From NCBI GenBank assembly GCA_030066795.1, contig JASJAW010000023.1:1-64000 (forward strand): a stretch of 64,000 nt of DNA, written 5' to 3'. Position numbers and translations under genes: made by a program. Below the pieces are notes generated by a model. That model did not search any database and was not told the origin of the DNA. It worked only from the letters and a program-made list of their open reading frames with translations. This DNA is from Dinoroseobacter sp. GTDB lineage: Bacteria; Pseudomonadota; Alphaproteobacteria; Rhodobacterales; Rhodobacteraceae. This document shows positions 35,953 through 43,298 of the stretch, piece by piece; the first letter of the stretch is position 1, and each line of letters starts with the position of its first letter.

Positions 35953-36932
35953 TGGCCGACCTTGCGCGCCTCTCAGGCAAGAACTTCGTGATCGTCGGCC
36001 GAGCGGGGATGGATTTCTATCCCGAGCCGCCGGGCACCAAGACCGAGGAGGCGACGCAGTTTTTCGCGTGCCTTGGCGGCTCTTCTGCCAATATCGGCGT
36101 GGCATTGACGAAACTCGGGGCGAAGGCCGATCTGGTCACCTGCGTATCGGATGATGCCATCGGGCGCTTTGCGTTGAATGAGCTCGACAAATACGGGATC
36201 GGGCGAGCGCATGTCAGGTCTGTTGGCGGTGAGGCGCGCAACTCGCTCGCAGTGGTCGAGACCCGGATAGAGGATCATCAGTCGGTGATCTACCGCAATG
36301 GTGCGGCAGATTTCGAGATGACGGAGGCTGATGTCGAAGCCGTCGAATACCAAGATTATTCCGCGCTGATCACTACCGGCACGGTTTTTGCAGCAGAACC
36401 CTCGCGCAGCGCCGCATTCAAGGCCTTTGAGTTGGCCAAGGCCGCCGGATTGCCTCTCATCTTCGATGTGGACTATCGGCCCTACTCCTGGCCCTCGGCT
36501 GAGGTTGCCGCAGACGTCTATTCACGCGCAGGTGCCATGTGCGACGTGATCGTCGGCAATGACGTGGAATTCGGCTTCATGGCGGGGGATTACGACAGGG
36601 GCCTCGACAAAGCACGCGAACTGGTGGCCCAAGACGCCGCCATTGCCGTCTACAAAATGGGCGAGAAGGGTGCCATCACAATTACCGCTGACGGCGAGAC
36701 CGAAACCGGAATTTACCGAACCGAGGCGCTGAAACCCACCGGTGCCGGCGACAGTTTCATGGGGGGCTTCGTGTCTGGACTAGCGGACGGATTATCGGTC
36801 CGCGACGCGGTGCTGCAGGGGTCTGCTTCTGCTGCGATGGTCGTGGCCCGCGTTGGTTGTGCCCCCGCGATGCCGAACCGCTCAGAACTGGATGCGTTTC
36901 TTGCCGACCATGCCGGCCCAAGCGCGGCCTGA
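35952..36932 (+). CDS. iolC: 5-dehydro-2-deoxygluconokinase
   Basis: The 326-residue PfkB-family kinase phosphorylates 2-deoxy-5-keto-gluconate. Motifs: GGSSANIGVALTKLG near the N-terminus and the anion-hole/catalytic Asp in PTGAGDSFMGGFVSGL. It starts within the stop of iolD (TGATG) and is followed 12 nt later by the second IolB-like gene. Some alphaproteobacterial IolC proteins carry a fused aldolase domain; this one does not, which agrees with the separate aldolase gene downstream. Confidence 0.95.
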   Translation: MADLARLSGKNFVIVGRAGMDFYPEPPGTKTEEATQFFACLGGSSANIGVALTKLGAKADLVTCVSDDAIGRFALNELDKYGIGRAHVRSVGGEARNSLAVVETRIEDHQSVIYRNGAADFEMTEADVEAVEYQDYSALITTGTVFAAEPSRSAAFKAFELAKAAGLPLIFDVDYRPYSWPSAEVAADVYSRAGAMCDVIVGNDVEFGFMAGDYDRGLDKARELVAQDAAIAVYKMGEKGAITITADGETETGIYRTEALKPTGAGDSFMGGFVSGLADGLSVRDAVLQGSASAAMVVARVGCAPAMPNRSELDAFLADHAGPSAA

Positions 36933-36944
36933 AAGGACAAACCG

Positions 36945-37784
36945 ATGCATATTCCGCCATTTGACAACGCCCAAAAGCCCATCGTTGACGTCGATGACGC
37001 ACATGTCCCGCTGGTTTACTTCAACATCGTCAAGCTGAAGGCTGGCGAGCATTTCGACTACCGCGTGGCGGGGTATGAGACCTGTGTCGTGCCCGCGACC
37101 GGCACGGTAACGGTCGAAACGACGGGAGAAACCTTTGCCGAGATCGGCAACCGGGGTGTCGATGTCTGGGACGGCGAACCTGAGGGTGTTTACGTTCCTA
37201 CAAATACAGGCGCGCGGATCACGGCCCAAACCGACACCGAGGTGTTCATCGCGGGCGCGAATTACGCAGAGACGCTCAAGCCCTTTGCCGTGCGTCAGGA
37301 CGAACTTGATCTTGTGCAGTATGGATCGGACGACACCAAAACACATCGGAAGATCAAGCACATCCTCGGTGCGGGCCATCATGACCGGGTCGGGCGATTG
37401 CTTGTCAGCGAGCTGTTTACTGTGGGCGCGGGCGGCTGGTCCGGATTTCCCAGCCATAAGCACGACACCGACCGGCTTCCCGACGAGACGCGCCATGACG
37501 AGTGCTACAATTTCCGTTTCAAGCCGAACTACGGCTCGGGCCTGCAAATGCTTCAAAGGGTCGATAACGAACCCGGAGACGCCTATCACATCGTCGACGG
37601 CTCCACGATCCTGATCGACAAGGGCTACCATCCGTGCTGCGCCTTGCCGGGCTACGAGATGTATTACTTCACCATTCTCGGAGGGCTCAGTCAGCGCAGC
37701 CTGAAGCAGTATTTCCAGCCAACCCATGCCGAGCAACTGCACACGATCCCTGGTATCATGGACATGGTGGCCAAGTTCAAATGA
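36945..37784 (+). CDS. IolB-family cupin, second copy
   Basis: The 279-residue double-cupin protein is an IolB homologue: GGWSGFPSHKHDTDRLPDETRHDE in pieces, FRFKPNYGSGLQMLQ, DKGYHPCCALPGYEMYYFTILGG. It lies inside the iol operon between iolC and the aldolase gene, the normal position of iolB, whereas the copy at 24.6 kb is in the importer operon. The two are clearly diverged, so they may serve different substrates (for example uronate isomers) rather than being a recent duplication. AAAGGA precedes the start. Confidence 0.88.
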   Translation: MHIPPFDNAQKPIVDVDDAHVPLVYFNIVKLKAGEHFDYRVAGYETCVVPATGTVTVETTGETFAEIGNRGVDVWDGEPEGVYVPTNTGARITAQTDTEVFIAGANYAETLKPFAVRQDELDLVQYGSDDTKTHRKIKHILGAGHHDRVGRLLVSELFTVGAGGWSGFPSHKHDTDRLPDETRHDECYNFRFKPNYGSGLQMLQRVDNEPGDAYHIVDGSTILIDKGYHPCCALPGYEMYYFTILGGLSQRSLKQYFQPTHAEQLHTIPGIMDMVAKFK

Positions 37785-38620
37785 CGCTCGCCACGCTGTC
37801 TGAGGTTCTGCTGCCCGCAAAGGCGCAGGGGTATGCGGTGCCCGGGCTCGTCTGTCTCGGCTGGGAAGAAATGCGCGCCTACACCTTTGCCGCGCAGGCC
37901 GAGCGCGCGCCCGTGATCCTGCAAGCTGGCCCCTCCTGCCGTGAGCACACCCCACTTCCGGTGCTGGGCGCGATGTTTCGCAATCTGGCCGCATCGGTCG
38001 ATGTCCCGGTCGTGGCGCATCTCGATCATGGCTACACACTCGAGGAATGCCGGGAGGCGCGGGATGCCGGGTTCACGTCTCTGATGTATGACGGCTCCCG
38101 CAAACCGCTTCAGCAGAATATCGACGAGACTGCCCGGATCGCCCAGATTGCGCACGAGGCCGGAATTTCCTGCGAGGGCGAGATCGGGTTTGTCGGGTAT
38201 TCAGGTGGAGAAGACTCGGCCGGGACCGACCCCGCGGAGGCCGCGGTGTTTGCGCGAGACAGCGGTGTTGATGCCATGGCCATCTCGGTTGGAAACGTAC
38301 ATCTGCAACAGGACCGCGAAGGCGGGTTGGACGTCGACCGCATCCGGGCGATCGAGGGCAAGACCGACACCCCCTTGGTCATTCATGGCGGTTCGGGAGT
38401 TCCGGTCGCACAGCGCGCAGAACTTGCCGCGAAATCGAACATCTGCAAGTTCAATATCGGCACGGAGCTTCGCATGGCCTTTGGCGCTGCGCTGCGTACC
38501 GCCGTGAACGCGGACCCCGATCGTTTTGATCGCGTGTCGATCTTGAAAGAAACACATGACCCCGTAATGGAAGCCGCGCGCGGCGTGATCCGGGGGATGG
38601 GCGCCTCCGGGAGGGTGTAG
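37781..38620 (+). CDS. iolJ: Class II aldolase, IolJ-like (6-phospho-5-dehydro-2-deoxygluconate aldolase)
   Basis: The 279-residue class II Zn2+ aldolase shows the catalytic Asp and Zn His in VVAHLDHGYT, a Glu in CEGEIGFVG, a Zn His in ISVGNVHL and IHGGSGVP. It should split the phosphorylated intermediate to malonate semialdehyde and dihydroxyacetone phosphate, the last step before central metabolism. It overlaps the preceding gene by 4 nt (ATGA). The gene name is given by pathway position as well as family. Confidence 0.87.
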   Translation: MTLATLSEVLLPAKAQGYAVPGLVCLGWEEMRAYTFAAQAERAPVILQAGPSCREHTPLPVLGAMFRNLAASVDVPVVAHLDHGYTLEECREARDAGFTSLMYDGSRKPLQQNIDETARIAQIAHEAGISCEGEIGFVGYSGGEDSAGTDPAEAAVFARDSGVDAMAISVGNVHLQQDREGGLDVDRIRAIEGKTDTPLVIHGGSGVPVAQRAELAAKSNICKFNIGTELRMAFGAALRTAVNADPDRFDRVSILKETHDPVMEAARGVIRGMGASGRV

Positions 38621-38623
38621 GGT

Positions 38624-39610
38624 ATGCTTCGGATCGGGCTACTGGGATGCGGACGGATCGGACAGGTCCATGCGCAAAGCATCAAGACCCTAAAGGGCGC
38701 AACCGTCACCGCTGTTGCGGACGCCATGCCCGAGGCTGCGAATGTAATTGCGACCGAGGCCGGAGCGCGGATCGACACCGCACAAGCGATACTGGAATCG
38801 GACGACGTGGACGCGGTTGTTATCGGCACGCCGACGGATACGCATTTCGACCTAATCCACGGGGCGGCAGCATCCGGCAAGGCGATTTTCTGCGAAAAGC
38901 CGATCGATATGTCGGTCGACAATATTCGGGCCTGCATCGAAGCGGTCGATGGCGCTGGCGTGCCCTTCATGACCGGCTTCAACCGGCGGTTTGATCCCAA
39001 TTTCGCAGCCGTACGCGACCGGATCGCAGCGGGCGATATCGGCGAGGTGGAGTTGGTCACCATCACCTCCCGTGACCCGGCCCCTCCGCCGGTGTCCTAT
39101 ATCGAGCGGTCAGGTGGTCTGTTCCGCGACATGATGATCCACGATTTTGATATGGCGCGGTTCCTGATCGGGGAGGAATTCGTCAGCCTGCACGCGGTCG
39201 GGTCGAACCTTGTCGACCCGGCGATTGGTGTCGCTGGAGATGTGGACACCGCAGCGGTGATCCTGACAACCGCCAGCGGCAGAATTTGCCAGATCTCCAA
39301 CTCTCGTCGTGCGGCTTATGGCTATGACCAGCGTATCGAGGTGCACGGGGTCTTGGGCATGCTGCGCGCGGAAAACCAATTGGAGACGACAGTTGAACTT
39401 GCGTCCTCGAAAGGCTTCGCACGCTCCCCGGCGCAGCATTTCTTCCTCGAACGCTATACAGCGGCGTATGTCGCGGAGATGGCCGCGTTCATTGACGCTG
39501 TGGAGACGGGCAACGCGCCAGACCCGAGTATTCGGGATGGGCTTGCCGCACAGGTCATGGCAGATGCCGCCACGCTATCGCGCGAAACAGGCAAACCGGT
39601 TTCACTTTAG
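38624..39610 (+). CDS. iolG: Inositol 2-dehydrogenase
   Basis: The 328-residue Gfo/Idh/MocA enzyme has the length and motifs of IolG: LLGCGRIGQVHAQSI, CEKPIDM, GFNRRFDPNF and the catalytic DMMIHDFDMARFL. It oxidises myo-inositol to 2-keto-myo-inositol with NAD+. It is the last gene of the iolD operon, 3 nt after the aldolase gene. Two other family members lie on the other strand at 30.8-34.0 kb. Confidence 0.92.
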   Translation: MLRIGLLGCGRIGQVHAQSIKTLKGATVTAVADAMPEAANVIATEAGARIDTAQAILESDDVDAVVIGTPTDTHFDLIHGAAASGKAIFCEKPIDMSVDNIRACIEAVDGAGVPFMTGFNRRFDPNFAAVRDRIAAGDIGEVELVTITSRDPAPPPVSYIERSGGLFRDMMIHDFDMARFLIGEEFVSLHAVGSNLVDPAIGVAGDVDTAAVILTTASGRICQISNSRRAAYGYDQRIEVHGVLGMLRAENQLETTVELASSKGFARSPAQHFFLERYTAAYVAEMAAFIDAVETGNAPDPSIRDGLAAQVMADAATLSRETGKPVSL

Positions 39611-39807
39611 CTTCCGTCCTTGTCGTCCGGGGACCACTTGATGATCAGATTCCAGCCGAGATACCCGCCAATGGCCGCAAAGAGGTAGGCCCAGAGCGCG
39701 TTTCCATTGGCATACTCGAAAAAGGCCCAGGCAAACGGCGCAGCCGTTGTCAGATAGCGCCGCCATGCAGGACGGAAGAACGGGTGCGAGGGGTCAATCA
39801 AACGCAT
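39607..39807 (-). CDS. Small conserved membrane protein
   Basis: This 66-residue protein (MRLIDPSHPFFRPAWRR...) has a Pro/Phe/Trp-rich basic start and two hydrophobic segments (about residues 20-35 and 38-55). I recall similar small proteins next to rpmE in related bacteria but know no function. It converges on iolG with 4 nt overlap and follows rpmE. The ATG at 39807 has only a weak ribosome site; a TTG 27 nt upstream is an alternative. Confidence 0.7.
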   Translation of the reverse strand: MRLIDPSHPFFRPAWRRYLTTAAPFAWAFFEYANGNALWAYLFAAIGGYLGWNLIIKWSPDDKDGS

Positions 39808-39855
39808 GGGGCGAAATCTTAGGTCGCCAGCCAACTAAGTGCCAGATAGCTGTGA

Positions 39856-39885
39856 AAACAAAAAAGCCGCCCCAAGGGCGGCTTC
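39856..39885 (-). terminator. Rho-independent terminator after rpmE
   Basis: A stem of 7-9 bp (AAGCCGCCC with GGGCGGCTT, loop CAA) is followed on the minus strand by TTTTTTGTTTT. It ends the rplS-rpmE transcript. Confidence 0.9.
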
Positions 39886-39907
39886 TTCATCTTCCGTAGG
39901 CGAGGGT

Positions 39908-40129
39908 TCAGAAGCCCAGACCTGCGTACTTGTTCTTGAACTTCGACACGCGACCGCCGGTGTCCATCAAGCGGGTGCCGCCACCGGTCCAGGCCGGGTG
40001 GGAGGACGGGTCGATGTCGAGTGCCAGTGTTTCGCCCTCTGCGCCATAGGTCGAACGCATCTGAACCACGGTGCCATCGGTCAGTTTGACGTCGATGATG
40101 TGATAATCGGGATGGATATCTTTTTTCAT
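39908..40129 (-). CDS. rpmE: Ribosomal protein bL31
   Basis: The 73-residue protein ([42 protein letters not shown]) is bL31 of the form lacking the four zinc-binding Cys. It bridges the two ribosomal subunits. It follows rplS by 11 nt and ends at a strong terminator. Confidence 0.96.
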   Translation of the reverse strand: MKKDIHPDYHIIDVKLTDGTVVQMRSTYGAEGETLALDIDPSSHPAWTGGGTRLMDTGGRVSKFKNKYAGLGF

Positions 40130-40140
40130 CTCTCTGTCCC

Positions 40141-40518
40141 TTATGCGTCTGATTTCGGCTTGTAGTTGGTCTGCTCGGCGATCCGTGCGGATTTTCCACG
40201 ACGGGTGCGCAGGTAGTAGAGCTTGGCGCGGCGGACGCGGCCACGGCGGACCACTTCGATGCTTTCGATGTTGGTCGAGTAGAGCGGGAATACACGCTCC
40301 ACACCCTCGCCGAAGCTGATCTTGCGCACGGTGAAGGACGCGGCAATGCCGTCGCCGCCTTTACGTGCGATGCAGACGCCTTCGAAGTTCTGCACACGGG
40401 TCCGGGTGCCTTCGGTCACTTTGTAACCGACGCGTACGGTATCGCCCGCTTTGAAATCGGGAATGTCTTTGCCGAGCGACTCGATCTGCTCGGCTTCAAG
40501 CTGTGCGATCAGGTTCAT
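40141..40518 (-). CDS. rplS: Ribosomal protein bL19
   Basis: The 125-residue protein ([59 protein letters not shown]) is a clear bL19, located at the subunit interface. An AAAGGAG site precedes it, and a 6-bp hairpin (CTGCGG at 40539-40544 with CCGCAG at 40549-40554) lies just upstream of that site. Confidence 0.97.
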   Translation of the reverse strand: MNLIAQLEAEQIESLGKDIPDFKAGDTVRVGYKVTEGTRTRVQNFEGVCIARKGGDGIAASFTVRKISFGEGVERVFPLYSTNIESIEVVRRGRVRRAKLYYLRTRRGKSARIAEQTNYKPKSDA

Positions 40519-40858
40519 CTGAACGCTCCTTTGTTTGCCTGCGGTTTTCCGCAGCGTTTCTCGCGTCCCAGAGCTCCGCGTCTTCTATCGGGTCCGCAAA
40601 TGCGCCCGCCGGAGGTTCGGTCGACCTTACTTTTTTCTCTGCGCCGACGTGAAGACCGTGGAATAGCGGGAGAAGAACCCGAGCCAACAGATCCCTTACG
40701 ACGACGTCGCGCCTGAAACCTGAACCATGAGCGCTCCAAAATAGTCGCGCCCGGCGATCCATTTAGGTCCCAAGCAGGCGCCGTATAGACCCGCTTGAAT
40801 TTCCGATCAAGTCTGAATCTGCTGAAGTATCAGGAAAGCTGACCTCTTCGACAATGCT
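40519..40858. other. Gene-free leader region before rplS
   Basis: These 340 nt between trmD and rplS contain no supported gene. The right end must hold the rplS-rpmE promoter or a long leader; the only structure seen is the CTGCGG-TTTT-CCGCAG hairpin at 40539-40554 ahead of the rplS ribosome site. In many relatives trmD and rplS are nearly contiguous, so the gap is unusual. Confidence 0.45.
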
Positions 40859-41686
40859 CTAATTTCCTGAGGGTTCTTCATTGATCTTGGATGACTTGAA
40901 GGCTTTCCAAAGGTCAGGGCGGCGGTCTTTGGTAAGTGCCTCCGACATCTCGCGCCGCCATTCGGCAATGCGCCCATGGTGGCCCGACATCAGCACATCG
41001 GGTATTCGATGGCCCCGCCACACGGCGGGCCGCGTGTATTGCGGGTGTTCAAGCAGTCCGCGGGAAAAGCTCTCATCTTCAGTGGAACTTTCGTTCCCCA
41101 AGACGCCGGGGCGCAGCCGCACCGCTGCGTCAATCATGGCTTGTGCTGCGATTTCTCCACCGGTCAAAACAAAGTCGCCAAGCGAGACTTCCTCGATCGC
41201 GTATTCGTCAAGCACGCGCTGATCGACTCCTTCGAACCGACCGCAAACCAGTGTGATCCCATCGGCGTCCGCCCACTCGGCTGCCTTGGATTGCGAAAAC
41301 GGTGTCCCGCGAGGGCTCAGATAGACGACCGGCCATCTCTTGCGATCAGACGGTGTATTCTTCGCAGCAGCGTCGAGGGCTGCGCCCAGAACATCAGCGC
41401 GCAGGACCATGCCCGCGCCGCCGCCCGCGGGCGTATCATCGACGTTCTTGTGCTTACCCGCTCCGAATGGGCGCAAATCAATCGGCTCCAGCGCCCAAAG
41501 CCCCTTATCGAGCGCCTTCCCTGTCAGGCTTTCCCCCAGAACGCCAGGAAACGAACCGGGAAACAGCGTGATGACTTTTGCGGTCCATGCGCCCTTCAAG
41601 CGCGGGCGAGGGTCCATCAACTCCCGGGGCTGGAGGGTGACGGAGACGGTTTTACGCCCATGTGATCTGCTGGGTGGTTCGGACAT
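40859..41686 (-). CDS. trmD: tRNA (guanine37-N1)-methyltransferase
   Basis: The 275-residue SPOUT-fold enzyme makes m1G37 in tRNAs, preventing frameshifts. The knot region and SAM-binding motifs are VCGRFEGVDQRVLDEY, SLGDFVLTGGEIAA and the C-terminal GHHGRIAEWRR. About 30 N-terminal residues (SEPPSRSHGRKTVSVTLQP) precede the usual start of TrmD, an extension I associate with Rhodobacterales. A shorter start at 41617 has a GGGAG site, so the extension is not certain. rimM, normally upstream, is absent. Confidence 0.95.
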   Translation of the reverse strand: MSEPPSRSHGRKTVSVTLQPRELMDPRPRLKGAWTAKVITLFPGSFPGVLGESLTGKALDKGLWALEPIDLRPFGAGKHKNVDDTPAGGGAGMVLRADVLGAALDAAAKNTPSDRKRWPVVYLSPRGTPFSQSKAAEWADADGITLVCGRFEGVDQRVLDEYAIEEVSLGDFVLTGGEIAAQAMIDAAVRLRPGVLGNESSTEDESFSRGLLEHPQYTRPAVWRGHRIPDVLMSGHHGRIAEWRREMSEALTKDRRPDLWKAFKSSKINEEPSGN

Positions 41687-41794
41687 GGAGGCGGTTTAAC
41701 GGAACACTGGCGCTCTGCAAGTTATTTGAACGCAAAAGGACGAGGGTCGTGTAGCCCTAACCATTGATACTTTGTTGCACACAACCTTGTCGGC

Positions 41795-43159
41795 TTATGC
41801 CATAGCCTGAGCAGCTAACGCTGCGATCGCGCAGGATGCCAGGCGTGCCTCCTTGCTGTCGGCGCGACTGGTGAGGATGATCGGACAGCGGGCCCCCATC
41901 ACAATGCCGCCCGCGTCGGCATGGGCGAGGAAGGTCAGCTCTTTGGCCAGCATATTCCCGGCCTCCAGGTTTGGCGCCACAAGAATGTTCGCGCGCCCGG
42001 CCACAGAAGATGTAATCCCCTTTGTGCGGGCCGCGTTCAGATCAACCGCGTTGTCCATGGCCAAGGGGCCGTCCACAAGCCCGCCCGTGATTTGCCCGCG
42101 CTCAGCCATTTTCGCAAGGATCGCAGCGTCCAGCGTTGATGGAATGGCGGTCGTTACGGTTTCCACCGCTGACAGAATTCCCACCTTAGGCTCGTCGATC
42201 CCGATAGCATGCGCCAAGTCGATGGCGTTTTGAACAATGTCGGCTTTCTGCTTCAGGTCCGGCGCGATGTTGATCGCCGCATCGGTGATCATGAGCAAAT
42301 GTGAGAGCCCGGGAACATCCATGACAAACACATGGCTGAGGCGTCGATTGCGCCGCAGTCCACCTTCATGTTTGACGATGGGCGCGAGAAGCTCGTCCGT
42401 GTGTAAATGGCCTTTCATAATCGCACGCGCTTTGCCCTCGCGCACCATCGCAACTGCCCGTTCGGCGGCCGCGGTATGTGAACGAATCTCGACCATCTCG
42501 TAGGGTGAGATATCCACGCGGGCGGCCTCGGCAGCCGCTTCGATCTTGAACCGCGCGCCGATTAGGACCGGAGAGATCAGAGTATGCTCGGCTGCCAGTA
42601 TCGCGCCCGCCAGCGCCTCTGGTTTTTCTGGTGCAACAATCGCTGTGGGCAAGGCCGGAAGACCTTCGGCCTGCGCCATCAACTTTTCAAAGTGCACATG
42701 GCGATTCACTACAAGGCCCGGCACTTGCGCGGCATCCAGCGGAACTGATGTGAGCGGGGCCTGAACAACAGCCGTACCGTTCACAAGGCAGGTCCCGGCT
42801 TTGTTTTCCACGCGTGTGTCCAGAGTCACCGTGCGCTCGGGCCCTTTGGCCACCACCGAAACTTTAATCGTCAGAGTTTCGCCAGCATTTGCCTGCCCCA
42901 AGAACTCAAGCGTTTGAGATTTGTAAACGGTTCCGGGGCCGGGCAAGCTGTTTCCGAGCACTGACGAGATCAACGAGGCTAACCACATCGCCGGTGCAAC
43001 AGCTTCGGCAACCCCGTCACCGTCCCCGTCCTGCGTCGGGACATGCAGCGGATTAAAGTTACCAGAGGCGTTTGCGAAAACGATCAGGTCTTCTTCGCGA
43101 CAAAGGCGGGTTGTCTCGGCGGTCATGCCAACCGAAAGGTCATCGTAAAGCTTCGTCAT
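41795..43159 (-). CDS. MaoC hydratase-phosphotransacetylase fusion
   Basis: The 454-residue protein joins an N-terminal MaoC-like hot-dog domain (about 1-140; FANASGNFNPLHV holds the Asn/His active site) to a C-terminal phosphate acetyl/butyryl-transferase domain (about 160-454; GRANILVAPNLEAGNMLAKEL, GLVDGPLAMDNAV). It may hydrate an enoyl-CoA and interchange acyl-CoA with acyl phosphate. It lies downstream of the tpa-dehydrogenase genes on the same strand; because Xsc makes acetyl phosphate, it is a good candidate to convert it to acetyl-CoA. Confidence 0.85.
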   Translation of the reverse strand: MTKLYDDLSVGMTAETTRLCREEDLIVFANASGNFNPLHVPTQDGDGDGVAEAVAPAMWLASLISSVLGNSLPGPGTVYKSQTLEFLGQANAGETLTIKVSVVAKGPERTVTLDTRVENKAGTCLVNGTAVVQAPLTSVPLDAAQVPGLVVNRHVHFEKLMAQAEGLPALPTAIVAPEKPEALAGAILAAEHTLISPVLIGARFKIEAAAEAARVDISPYEMVEIRSHTAAAERAVAMVREGKARAIMKGHLHTDELLAPIVKHEGGLRRNRRLSHVFVMDVPGLSHLLMITDAAINIAPDLKQKADIVQNAIDLAHAIGIDEPKVGILSAVETVTTAIPSTLDAAILAKMAERGQITGGLVDGPLAMDNAVDLNAARTKGITSSVAGRANILVAPNLEAGNMLAKELTFLAHADAGGIVMGARCPIILTSRADSKEARLASCAIAALAAQAMA

Positions 43160-43298
43160 TGTGCGACGCTACCTGTTGCGGTTCATAGGCCGAACATCTG
43201 CAAGATGGCCCTGTGATCCTCTTACCCTAACCTATGCATCCTGCATCATGTTGTTTCTATGACATTCGGACGCGGCACACTGCCCTATCCCAATAGCG

